From positions 1 through 46,357 of the forward strand of contig PMHV01000015.1 in assembly GCA_003156805.1 (NCBI GenBank): 46,357 nt of DNA, in the 5' to 3' direction. The position numbers and the translations under genes are program-made. Below are positions 33,982 to 42,538 of the stretch, one piece after another. The DNA comes from Acidobacteriaceae bacterium (lineage in GTDB: Bacteria; Acidobacteriota; Terriglobia; Terriglobales; Acidobacteriaceae). Position 1 is the stretch's first letter. The number at the start of each line of letters is the position of its first letter. The notes beneath the pieces are model-generated. The model saw nothing but the letters and a program-made list of their open reading frames with translations, made no database searches and was not told the DNA's origin.

Positions 33982-36900
33982 TTATTGCGCTTCCAGCAAG
34001 ATGGGTTTTATTCCAACTGGCACAGTTCCGTTATTGATGGTGTAGCTGGCGCCAGTCAGATCGCGGTAGCTAGAGTAGATTGCCGAAACCGCGTGCTGGG
34101 TCGTGCCGCAGTTGCCGTTGCTGCAGGTTTGCGATGTATCCCACGTGATCGCAGCCTGAGAACCGCTCGCTTGGGTCAAGGTACAGGTCCATGTAGTGCC
34201 GGTTAGGGAGCAAGCCCCGAGAGTGGATCCAACTAACCAGTCATATACCTGTTGATTGGCGATTCCCGCCTCGCAGATGTCGCCGCTCCCGAAGGCGGTG
34301 GTGCAGCCGCTGATGCTGGTGGGGCTCCAAAGCGTTCCGTCGGCGGAATTGTCCCACTGATACCAGTACGAGCGCGCGAGTCCTGAGGCCCAGATCATCA
34401 CCTGGTAGCGGGCAAGAAAGGCGGCTTCCAAATCGGGGTTGCCACCGTTCAATTGCGTAGCCGATGCGTTTTGTCCCCATCCGCCTTCGCCATCCCAGAA
34501 CGGCTTCGCCAGATCGGTGGCCGTGAGATCGGAACGCAGGGTTGCGATCTGGCTTGGTATCTGCTCCGGCGCGTAATTTTTCGCATAAATATGAGCGTTG
34601 ATGATGTCTACCGCCGCACTGCCGGCCGTGCCGGTGGGACAACCGGTGGTGCTGGCGGAGCAGGAATTGCTGGCGCAGGTGCAGTACAGCAGATTCTGCA
34701 TCACGTCCGCATAAGGCGGAATCTTGGCATTAAGCCCGCCGGGAGCAGTGGAGGGCATCACCATTTGCGCGGTGGGATCGATGCCGATCACCGAATAGCC
34801 AGCCTGACCACAAGTTGTGTTTAGCGCTGTTATGTGATCGCCGGAATGGCCGAGGATGATGCAGCGCGCGTCCTGCATCAGGCGCACAAGTTGGGCGTAG
34901 GTGCCTCTGTAAGCCACCGTCGCGCTGCTACTGGCGACGAATCCCGGGTCAAGGGTCGGCGAGCGAAAGCATTCATTGCAAACTTCCCAATACGCAATGT
35001 GGGCGTGGTTTGACAAGTAAGTCGGGTTATTCAACTGCCCATTCGCGTACTGAGCAATATTCTGCACCCACGTGCGCCAGGTCAGGTCGGTACCCGTGCC
35101 ATCGGCGTTGATGTCGGTGGGCAGATCGCACTCGCCATAGTAGCTCTTTCCCTCGCTGGCATAGTCACAGGTCGCGTCGGTTGGGTTCGAAGAGGCCCAG
35201 TTGGGTACTCGCCAAAGCGTATACAGCGCGTCGTTGATTCCTGCCGCGTAATAATCCCCTAACACGCTGTCAAGGCTGCCGAAGGCAAATGTATTGCTTG
35301 CGGTATTTATGTTGGGCCACTGCGCTTGAGCGGAATCCCAAATACGACCCGAGCCCGCCATCGCGCCTGGAACCGGCGAAGTAGCAAGATGCAGGTGCAT
35401 GCCAAAAAAAGTACTCGGAACCGGAACCAAGGAACCGACAGTCAGAGTTGCGGAGCCCTGGCTCGAGCTGTTCGCCTGTGCGACAGCAATAATATTATGG
35501 CTGCCGATCATGGGTGGAGCGGCGTAGAGTCCCGCGGATGAAATCGTTCCCAGGGATGAGTTCCCGCCCGCAATGCCGTCTACGCTCCACGACACATTTT
35601 GATTGGCACTGCCGGTCACGGTTGCGCCGAACTGGACTGTTGCGCTCAACGCTACGGAAGCCACGGCGGGCGTAATCGAGACCGTTGGCGGCGAGACTGT
35701 CATGCCCACGTTGGCCGTCAACAGATTCGCTCCCCAAGTCGCCCCGATGGTGCTGGAGCCGCCCGTAACACCCACGGCAAGCCCAGCGTTGTTGACGGTC
35801 GCCACGGCCGGATTCGAAGAAGTCCAGGTCACTGCGCCGGTAACGTTGAGTGAACTTCCATCGCTGTAGGTAAGCGTGGCGCCGAATTGTTGTGGCGCGC
35901 CGATGAAAACCGTCGCACTCGCTGGGGCAATCACCAGCGAGACTGGGACCGGGGCATTAATCGTAAGCACAGCTCCGGCGGTCACCGAACCGGAACTCGC
36001 CGAGACAGTAGTCATTCCAGCAAGCATGCTGGTCGCAAGTCCCGCAGAATTCACGACCGCAATGTTCGGACTTGACGATGTCCAGGTCGCGGATTGAGTA
36101 ATGTCCTGGGTAGAGCCATCGCTGTAGGTAGCAATCGCGGCGAACTGCTCGGTATAGCCCAAAGCAATAGAGATAGAAGACGGCGTCACAGCAATCGAGG
36201 TCAGCGTCGCCTGCCCCACGGTGATGGAAGTGGATGCGGAGACGGATGCGGAAGCCGCGGTGATGGTGGCCGCACCTTGTCCAGAACTTGTGGCCAGGCC
36301 ATAACTGCCAAGACTGTTGCTGATGATCGCCACCGTGGCGTCGGAGGAACTCCAGGTCACCACCGCAGTCACGTCCTGCGTGCTGCCGTCGGTGTAGGTT
36401 CCCATCGCCGTGAACTGCTGGCTGGTGCCGAGCGCAATCGCCGGCGCCTGCGGACTGATCGCAATCGACGCCAGCACCGCCGGATTGACCAGCAGCGTGG
36501 CCGTTGCGCTCACCCCTGCCGAACGGATGCAGATCGTAGTCGTGCCCGTACCTAATGTCGTCGCCAATCCCGCCGTGCCCGCCGAATCGCTGATAGTCGC
36601 AACCGTTGCCACCGTCGAACTCCAGTGCCCGGATTGCGTCACATCCTGAGTCGTGCCGTCGGTGAACGTGCCCGTCGCCGTGAACTGCTGCGTGGTGCCC
36701 AAAGGAATCGTGGAGGCCAGCGGATTGATCGCGATCGAGACCAGCGCCGCTGCCGTCACGGTGAGACCCGTCGAACTGGTGACCGTGCCCGACGTGGCCG
36801 TGATGTTGGCTGTGCCGATGCCGACGCTGCTGGCCAATCCAGCCGCGTTGATCGTGGCCGTCGAAAGCGTATCGGAGGACCAGGTGGCCGCGCTGGTCAG

Positions 36901-39900
36901 GTCTTGCGTGGTCCCGTCGCTGAACGTGCCGGTTGCGGTGAGCTGCTGGCTGGTGCCAAGAGCCAGCGTAGGAGTTGCCGGAGTAATGGCCAGCGAAACC
37001 AGCACCGCCGAAGTTACATTCAACGTCGTCGAACCCGTCACCGATCCCGACGTAGCCGTGATGGTCGCCGTGCCTTCACTCACACTGCTGGCGATGCCTT
37101 GCGAACCTGCCGCATTGTTAATCGTTGCGACCGCAGGTGTGTCGGAGCTCCACTGCACCGTGCCCGTGATGTTTTGCATGCTGCCGTCGGTGTAAGTTCC
37201 GGTGGCCGTGAACGGCTGCGTTGTGCCCAGCGGTATCGAAGGAATCGCAGGCGTCACCGCAATCGAGACCAGCACTGCCGGATTGACGGTGAGCGTCGTG
37301 GAACCGCTGATCGATCCCGAGCTGGCGCTGACACTGGTGCTGCCCACGGCAACGCTTGCAGCAAGTCCTTGGGCATTCACCGTGGCAATGGTGTTGTCGG
37401 CGGCGGTCCAGGTGGAGGAGCTGGTCAGATCGAGGGTGCTGCCATCGCTGTAAGTTCCGGTGGCCGCCAAGGCCTGAGTTGTGCCCAGAGCAAAGGTTGG
37501 ATTCGCGGGAGTTACCGCCAGGGACACCAGCACGGGCTGTCCCACGCTGAGCGCAGCTGTAGCGGTGATGGAACCCGAAGTCGCCGTGATGGTGGAGCTG
37601 CCGACGCCCGTGCCTGTGGCTACGCCTGTACTTACAATCGTGGCCACAGTGGTTAAAGACGAACTCCAGCTCACCGCACTGGTGAGAGTTTGCGTGCTGC
37701 CATCGCTGTATGTTCCCGTCGCCGTGAACTGCTGGCTCGTCCCTTTCGCAATCGAAACGGTTACGGGACTGATGGCAAGCGAAGTCAACACGGCGGGAGT
37801 GACCGCCAATGCCGCCGAGCCGCTGATCGTGCCGGAAGCGGCTGTGATGGTGGCGCTTCCCTGAGCTAAGCTGGTAGCTAATCCGGCGGCGCTCACATTT
37901 GCCACCGCGGTTGCGGACGAAGTCCACAGGGCGGTGCTGGTCAGGTTTTGCGTGGTGCCGTTGCTGTAGATCCCCGTGGCTGTGAACTGCTGACTGTTAC
38001 CAGCAGCGATCGAAGCCGTTGCTGGAGTGACGGAAATCGAAGTGAGGACGGCGGGCTTTACTTTGAGCGTGGCCGAGCCGCTGATTGCCGCCGAGGTAGC
38101 CGTGATTGTAGCGGTTCCCTGAGCTGCCCCAATAGCTAATCCGCTGCCGTTCACAGTCGCGACCGAGGTAGCTGAAGACTTCCACTGGGCGGTGCTGGTG
38201 AGGTTCTGTGTGCTGCCGTTGCTGTAGGTTCCGGTGGCCGTAAACTGCTGGCTGTTGCCTGCGGCAATAGAAGCCGGCGTGGGAGTGACGGAAAGTGAAG
38301 TCAGGACGGGAGCGGTTACCGTCAATGTAGCGGAGCCGCTGATGGTTCCCGACTTGGCCGAGATGGAGGCGGTTCCCTGGGTTACGCTTGTAGCCAACCC
38401 GCCGCTGTTTACGGTAGCCACCGAGGTTGCTGAGGAATTCCACTTGGCCGTGCTGGTGAGGTTCTGCGTGCTGCCGTTGCTGTAGGTTCCGGTGGCTGTG
38501 AACTGCTGGGTTGTGCCCAGTGCGACGGAAGCTGTTGCAGGAGTGACAGAAAGGGAGGTCAACACCGCGGGCGTAACCGTTATTGTGGCCGAGCCGCTGA
38601 TCGCTCCCGAAGTTGCCGTGATCGTGGCGGTTCCCGGCGCCACACCTGTAGCCAACCCACCGTTTGTGATCGTTGCTACGGAGTTCGCCGACGATGTCCA
38701 CGTAGATGTGCTGGTGACGTTCTGCGTCGTGCCATTGCTGTAGGTTCCCGTAGCCGTAAATTGCTGAGCGTTGCCCGCTGCCACAGACGGTGCGTTGGGA
38801 GTGACGGAGAGCGAAGTCAATACCGCGGCCGTGACTGTCAGCGTCGCCGAGCCGCTGATCGTGCCTGAAGCGGCCGCGATGGTAGCGATTCCTTGCGCCA
38901 CGCCCATGGCTAACCCGGTGTTGATTTTGACGGTTGCTACAGAAGTGTTCGACGAAGTCCAGCTAGCGGTCGTGGTCAGGTTCTTCGTCGTGCCATTGCT
39001 GTAGGTTCCCGTAGCCGTAAATTGCTGCGTGTAGCCGGCTGCCACCGTCGCTGTGCCAGGAGTGACGGAAAGCGAAGTTAACACCGCAGCCGTGACCGTG
39101 AACGCGGCCGAGCCGCCGATCGAGCCCGAAGCAGCCGTGATGGTGGCGGCTCCCTGCGCCACGCTCGTCGCGAGCCCGCCGCTGCTGACCGTTGCAATGG
39201 AGTTCGCCGACGATGTCCACGTAGATGTACTGGTCAGGTTCTGCGTGGTGCCGTTGCTGTAGGTTCCAGTTGCGGTGAATTGCTTTGTGTAGCCTGCGGC
39301 CACCGATGCTGTCGCGGGGGTTACAGACATCGAAGTCAACACCGCCGGTGTAACCGTCAACGTGGCCGAGCCGCTGATCGTGCCCGCAGTAGCCGTAATG
39401 GCGGCAGTGCCCTGCGCGACGCCTGTGGCGACCCCGGTGCTGGTTTTGACGGTGGCTACGGAGGCGTTCGACGAAGTCCAACTGGCGGCCGTGGTTAGGT
39501 TCTGCGTCGTGCCGTTGCTGTAGGTGCCAGTAGCCGCAAATGGCTGTGTGTAACCTGCCGCGATGGAAGATGTGGCGGGAGTGACTGCAATTGAAACAAG
39601 AGCAGGGGCAGTCCCGGTACCGCTGAGCGTCACAACTTGCGGACTGGAAACTCCGCTGTCGACGATTGTGAGGGTGCCCGTCCGTGATCCGATAGCACTG
39701 GGCGTGAACGATACCGAGATCGCACAACTAGCGCCCGCAGCAAGGGTCGCGGGACTAACCGGACAAGTATTCGTGGCCGCATAATCGGACAAACTTGTGG
39801 AAATACTGGCAATGGTAATTGCCGAACTTTGCCCGTTCTTCAGAGCAACTTTCTTGGCTGCGCTGGTCGTGCCTTCAACCTCATTGCCAAAGGACAGACT

Positions 39901-40041
39901 GGTAGGTAATGCGGTTACACTCTGAGCTTCGGCCGCTAGGCAGCTGACCAGCACCGAACATACAAGTGCCAGCAGAAAACGTGAGGCACGAACTGGAATG
40001 TAAGTCAGCTCCTGACTGGGGGACGCGGAAGTATACCCCAA
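33982..40041 (-). CDS. Giant secreted Ig-like repeat protein with C-terminal glycoside hydrolase-like domain
   Basis: A 2019-residue exported protein. After a signal peptide (RFLLALVCSVLVSCLAAEAQ), residues 42-143 resemble a choice-of-anchor/ASPM-like domain (SLSFGNEVEGTTSAAKKVAL). About 15 BIG2-type Ig-like repeats follow (VLTSLSVTPATASVAAGYTQ...FTATGTYSNGTTQNLTS...WTSS...ATVNxxGLATGVAQGTATITATSG), then one divergent Ig-like domain. Residues 1540-2019 form a TIM-barrel-like hydrolase with FFGMHLHL, HIAYWEVCNECF (probable acid/base Glu after Asn) and PFWDGEGGWG (probable nucleophile Glu), a clan GH-A arrangement. The sugar is unknown. The start is doubtful: TTG 40041 is the first in frame, but a TATACT lies just after it and CAGGAG lies further in, so translation may begin later. 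Confidence 0.78.
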   Translation of the reverse strand: MGYTSASPSQELTYIPVRASRFLLALVCSVLVSCLAAEAQSVTALPTSLSFGNEVEGTTSAAKKVALKNGQSSAITIASISTSLSDYAATNTCPVSPATLAAGASCAISVSFTPSAIGSRTGTLTIVDSGVSSPQVVTLSGTGTAPALVSIAVTPATSSIAAGYTQPFAATGTYSNGTTQNLTTAASWTSSNASVATVKTSTGVATGVAQGTAAITATAGTISGSATLTVTPAVLTSMSVTPATASVAAGYTKQFTATGTYSNGTTQNLTSTSTWTSSANSIATVSSGGLATSVAQGAATITAASGSIGGSAAFTVTAAVLTSLSVTPGTATVAAGYTQQFTATGTYSNGTTKNLTTTASWTSSNTSVATVKINTGLAMGVAQGIATIAAASGTISGSATLTVTAAVLTSLSVTPNAPSVAAGNAQQFTATGTYSNGTTQNVTSTSTWTSSANSVATITNGGLATGVAPGTATITATSGAISGSATITVTPAVLTSLSVTPATASVALGTTQQFTATGTYSNGSTQNLTSTAKWNSSATSVATVNSGGLATSVTQGTASISAKSGTISGSATLTVTAPVLTSLSVTPTPASIAAGNSQQFTATGTYSNGSTQNLTSTAQWKSSATSVATVNGSGLAIGAAQGTATITATSAAISGSATLKVKPAVLTSISVTPATASIAAGNSQQFTATGIYSNGTTQNLTSTALWTSSATAVANVSAAGLATSLAQGSATITAASGTISGSAALAVTPAVLTSLAISPVTVSIAKGTSQQFTATGTYSDGSTQTLTSAVSWSSSLTTVATIVSTGVATGTGVGSSTITATSGSITATAALSVGQPVLVSLAVTPANPTFALGTTQALAATGTYSDGSTLDLTSSSTWTAADNTIATVNAQGLAASVAVGSTSVSASSGSISGSTTLTVNPAVLVSIAVTPAIPSIPLGTTQPFTATGTYTDGSMQNITGTVQWSSDTPAVATINNAAGSQGIASSVSEGTATITATSGSVTGSTTLNVTSAVLVSLAITPATPTLALGTSQQLTATGTFSDGTTQDLTSAATWSSDTLSTATINAAGLASSVGIGTANITATSGTVTSSTGLTVTAAALVSIAINPLASTIPLGTTQQFTATGTFTDGTTQDVTQSGHWSSTVATVATISDSAGTAGLATTLGTGTTTICIRSAGVSATATLLVNPAVLASIAISPQAPAIALGTSQQFTAMGTYTDGSTQDVTAVVTWSSSDATVAIISNSLGSYGLATSSGQGAATITAASASVSASTSITVGQATLTSIAVTPSSISIALGYTEQFAAIATYSDGSTQDITQSATWTSSSPNIAVVNSAGLATSMLAGMTTVSASSGSVTAGAVLTINAPVPVSLVIAPASATVFIGAPQQFGATLTYSDGSSLNVTGAVTWTSSNPAVATVNNAGLAVGVTGGSSTIGATWGANLLTANVGMTVSPPTVSITPAVASVALSATVQFGATVTGSANQNVSWSVDGIAGGNSSLGTISSAGLYAAPPMIGSHNIIAVAQANSSSQGSATLTVGSLVPVPSTFFGMHLHLATSPVPGAMAGSGRIWDSAQAQWPNINTASNTFAFGSLDSVLGDYYAAGINDALYTLWRVPNWASSNPTDATCDYASEGKSYYGECDLPTDINADGTGTDLTWRTWVQNIAQYANGQLNNPTYLSNHAHIAYWEVCNECFRSPTLDPGFVASSSATVAYRGTYAQLVRLMQDARCIILGHSGDHITALNTTCGQAGYSVIGIDPTAQMVMPSTAPGGLNAKIPPYADVMQNLLYCTCASNSCSASTTGCPTGTAGSAAVDIINAHIYAKNYAPEQIPSQIATLRSDLTATDLAKPFWDGEGGWGQNASATQLNGGNPDLEAAFLARYQVMIWASGLARSYWYQWDNSADGTLWSPTSISGCTTAFGSGDICEAGIANQQVYDWLVGSTLGACSLTGTTWTCTLTQASGSQAAITWDTSQTCSNGNCGTTQHAVSAIYSSYRDLTGASYTINNGTVPVGIKPILLEAQ
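35690..39610 (-). repeat. About 15 tandem BIG2-type coding repeats
   Basis: Units of roughly 260 bp share near-identical blocks, for example the recurring stretch that encodes FTATGTYSNG. Repeats 2-7 (nearest the N-terminus, about 37900-39350) are most alike and the later ones (GH side) more diverged, which suggests recent duplication or gene conversion at one end. Confidence 0.8.
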
Positions 40042-40433
40042 GAGGCTACTTCCGAGCTGAAGTATTTGCGGTACACTCGGTGGCGGGTTAGCCCGAAATA
40101 GCCCACCTCGGAAAATTTTATTCGGTCTGAAAGTGAAGGCCCAGGACGGGCAGCGTGGGCGGTTCCGTGACGGCTACTGTGAAAAACCGGATTGCCGGCG
40201 AAATGGCGATTTTTGCGACAACAATGTCGAGCGCCTTGCCTCGCGAAAACCGATTCTTAAGACTGGACGAGTGTTGCGTCAGGCCGATGGGCGAAAACGG
40301 GCGGGCGTGGGTGGAAAGTGAAATGAATTGGACTCGGGCGGCTGATGAGTTTGAGCAGGCGGTGGAAAGGTTCTTCCCTCGAGTTTTCTTCGGCATCGTT
40401 TTCTCCGGCGACAAGGAGGCGGTGTAGCGGCGT
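40042..40433. other. Gap before asnB with only a doubtful small frame
   Basis: A + strand frame at 40155-40427 (GTG start, 90 codons) ends six bases before the asnB ATG, and a minus-strand frame overlaps it. Neither shows a family motif, so I do not call a gene. AGGAGG at 40413-40418 lies 15 bp before the asnB start. Confidence 0.35.
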
Positions 40434-42293
40434 ATGTGCGGAATCATGGGAATTTTGAGCGACGGCCGGCCGGAGCGGACGCGGGCGGCGGTGCGCGCCA
40501 TGATGGCCGCGTCGCGGCACCGCGGTCCCGATGACGGCGGGAGCGTAGAGATTTCTCTGGCGACTAACAGTTTGGTGCTGGGGCATACGCGGCTTTCCAT
40601 TATTGACCTTAGCGATGGCTCACGGCAGCCGATGCAGGATGCCGAATCCGGCTCATGGCTGGTGTTCAATGGCGAGATCTACAACTTCCGCGCGTTGCGC
40701 GCGGAGCTTGAAACTCTGGGAATGAAGTTCGTGACCTCCGGTGATTCGGAAGTCTTGCTCAAGGCGCTGGTTCAGTGGGGAGAACAAGCGCTGAGGAAAC
40801 TGGAAGGCATGTTCGCGTTTGCCTTCTGGGATGGGCGGAGCAGGAATCTTCTGCTGGCTCGGGACCGCGTGGGCATGAAACCGCTCTACCATCACTCGGG
40901 GCCACGGGGATTTGCCTTTGCCTCGGAAGTTAAGCTGCTGGAACGGGCGCAGTTTTGCCGGCTGAGTCCTGACAGGGATGCGGTGGACTCGTTCCTGGCA
41001 TACGGCGCGGTGATTGGGCCGAATACGATTTTCAAGGAAATCCGGGAACTTGAACCGGGTCATCTGCTGCGGGTGAGTGCGCGAGGGGAAGTTGCCGAGT
41101 CCGAATACTGGTCGCTCAGCGATTGCCTGGCGGCGAACGAACCGGCGCAGATCGGAGATTTCGATCAGGCTGTCTCACAGATCAGAGAGCGCTTGGAATC
41201 GGCGGTCAATGCACACCTGGTGAGCGATGTTCCGGTGGGAGTGTTTCTCTCTGGCGGCGTGGACTCGAGTTTGTTGGCGCTGCTGGCGTCGCGATTTGCG
41301 AACAGCCCCATCACGCTGCTGACGGTTGCGTTTCCTGAGCTGGAATTCTCCGAATTGCCTTACGCGCGGCAGATTGCCCGCGGCCTCCCGCATCACCACG
41401 AGGTAGTGACGCTTACGCAGGAGCAGCTCCGCGAATTGCTTCCCGAAGCGCTGAGCGCGATGGATCAGCCGACAGTGGATGGGATCAATACGTTTGTGAT
41501 CTCGCGGGTCGGCGCTTCGCTGGGCTTGAAGGTGTTGCTGACTGGAATTGGCGGCGACGAATTATTCGGAGGGTACACGACCTTCACCAACGTTCCCAGG
41601 CTCTTGAAGTATGGAGCGGCGCTCCGTCCGGCGGCGCGTTTATTGGCAAAATTGAGGACGAAAAATCCGATTCCGTGGAAGAAAGTGGCGGATGCCGGAC
41701 CGCTGAGCAACCTGGCCGAGGCGTACCTGCTGCAACGCAGCATCCGATGGCGGCAGGAGAACTCGAAGGCCCGCTCGCAGCGGCTCCAGGAAATTATAGA
41801 ACCTCTGGCCAACAATTTTCAGAAGCTGGCTGCACTGGAACTGCAATCTTATGCGCGCAATCAGCTCCTGCGGGATGCTGACGTGTTCAGCATGGCCAAC
41901 TCCGTGGAGTTGCGCGTTCCCTTCATGGATACGCGGCTGATGGAAGCGGCGCTGGCGATTTCACCGGACTATCACTTTGAAGGTGGGAGGGGAAAGCGAA
42001 TCACGTGGCGGATTCTCCGCGATCTGGCAGGCGAGCATATTCCACAACGGCGCAAGATGGGATTCACATTTCCCTGGCAGTTGTGGCTCCGCCGTGAGCT
42101 GAAAGAGACTATCGCAAGCACCTTGCGGGACGCGCAGCTCTATGAGCCGCTGTTGCTCGACCCCGCGTACGGAAGGCGGTTGCTGGATGGCCTCGATCGT
42201 GACGACCGGCTGCAATCTTGGACCGAGGTGTGGTCGCTTTTCGTGTTGCTGAATTGGCGGGGCAGGACTGGGGTGGAATATGCCGCTGCCTAA
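40434..42293 (+). CDS. asnB: Asparagine synthetase (glutamine-hydrolysing)
   Basis: A 619-residue two-domain enzyme. The start is fixed by the N-terminal nucleophile Cys2 (MCGIMGILSDG). The class II glutaminase domain spans residues 1-190 (RHRGPDDGG, RLSIIDLSDGSRQPM, NGEIYNF, SGDSEVLL). The synthetase domain begins near 230 with the PP-loop FLSGGVDSSLLALLAS and continues with LLTGIGGDELFGGY and the C-terminal RVPFMDTRLMEAAL. It makes asparagine from aspartate, glutamine and ATP. Relatives of this length also act in exopolysaccharide or lasso-peptide clusters, but no such genes are visible here. The Shine-Dalgarno sequence is unusually far from the start. Confidence 0.93.
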   Translation: MCGIMGILSDGRPERTRAAVRAMMAASRHRGPDDGGSVEISLATNSLVLGHTRLSIIDLSDGSRQPMQDAESGSWLVFNGEIYNFRALRAELETLGMKFVTSGDSEVLLKALVQWGEQALRKLEGMFAFAFWDGRSRNLLLARDRVGMKPLYHHSGPRGFAFASEVKLLERAQFCRLSPDRDAVDSFLAYGAVIGPNTIFKEIRELEPGHLLRVSARGEVAESEYWSLSDCLAANEPAQIGDFDQAVSQIRERLESAVNAHLVSDVPVGVFLSGGVDSSLLALLASRFANSPITLLTVAFPELEFSELPYARQIARGLPHHHEVVTLTQEQLRELLPEALSAMDQPTVDGINTFVISRVGASLGLKVLLTGIGGDELFGGYTTFTNVPRLLKYGAALRPAARLLAKLRTKNPIPWKKVADAGPLSNLAEAYLLQRSIRWRQENSKARSQRLQEIIEPLANNFQKLAALELQSYARNQLLRDADVFSMANSVELRVPFMDTRLMEAALAISPDYHFEGGRGKRITWRILRDLAGEHIPQRRKMGFTFPWQLWLRRELKETIASTLRDAQLYEPLLLDPAYGRRLLDGLDRDDRLQSWTEVWSLFVLLNWRGRTGVEYAAA

Positions 42294-42333
42294 GTTCAAA
42301 CCTGACGGTAACTTCATTATACTATATTGTCCA

Positions 42334-42361
42334 TTGACGTAGTAGTGATTTAGCGTATTCT
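42334..42361 (+). promoter_or_regulatory. Candidate promoter of the flavoprotein-persulfide dioxygenase gene
   Basis: TTGACG (42334-42339), a 16-bp spacer and TATTCT (42356-42361). It would give a leader of about 170 bases. A G-rich Shine-Dalgarno region (42522-42527) precedes the ATG at 42539. Confidence 0.35.
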
Positions 42362-42538
42362 GATAACGTCGGAAGGTAAAATTCTTTCCTCTGGGGTGGA
42401 AATAGTTTTCCTCTCGCGTGACGCCAGCCTGCTGCTAAAGCCTAGAAAAATCAGGGGTTTCAATTTGAGACAGGTAGGCCTTACAATTGCACCTCTATTA
42501 ACTCGATAGAGATAGCTTTATTGGGGGGATAAGTCAAG

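Noticed and set aside
36625-37656. Long + strand frame rich in Arg and Gly
   Set aside because: It is antisense to the BIG2 repeats of the giant protein and shows no independent motif.
40118-40669. Minus-strand frame overlapping the asnB start
   Set aside because: It runs over the well-supported N-terminus of AsnB and has no recognisable family; the part beyond the gene is left as unresolved.
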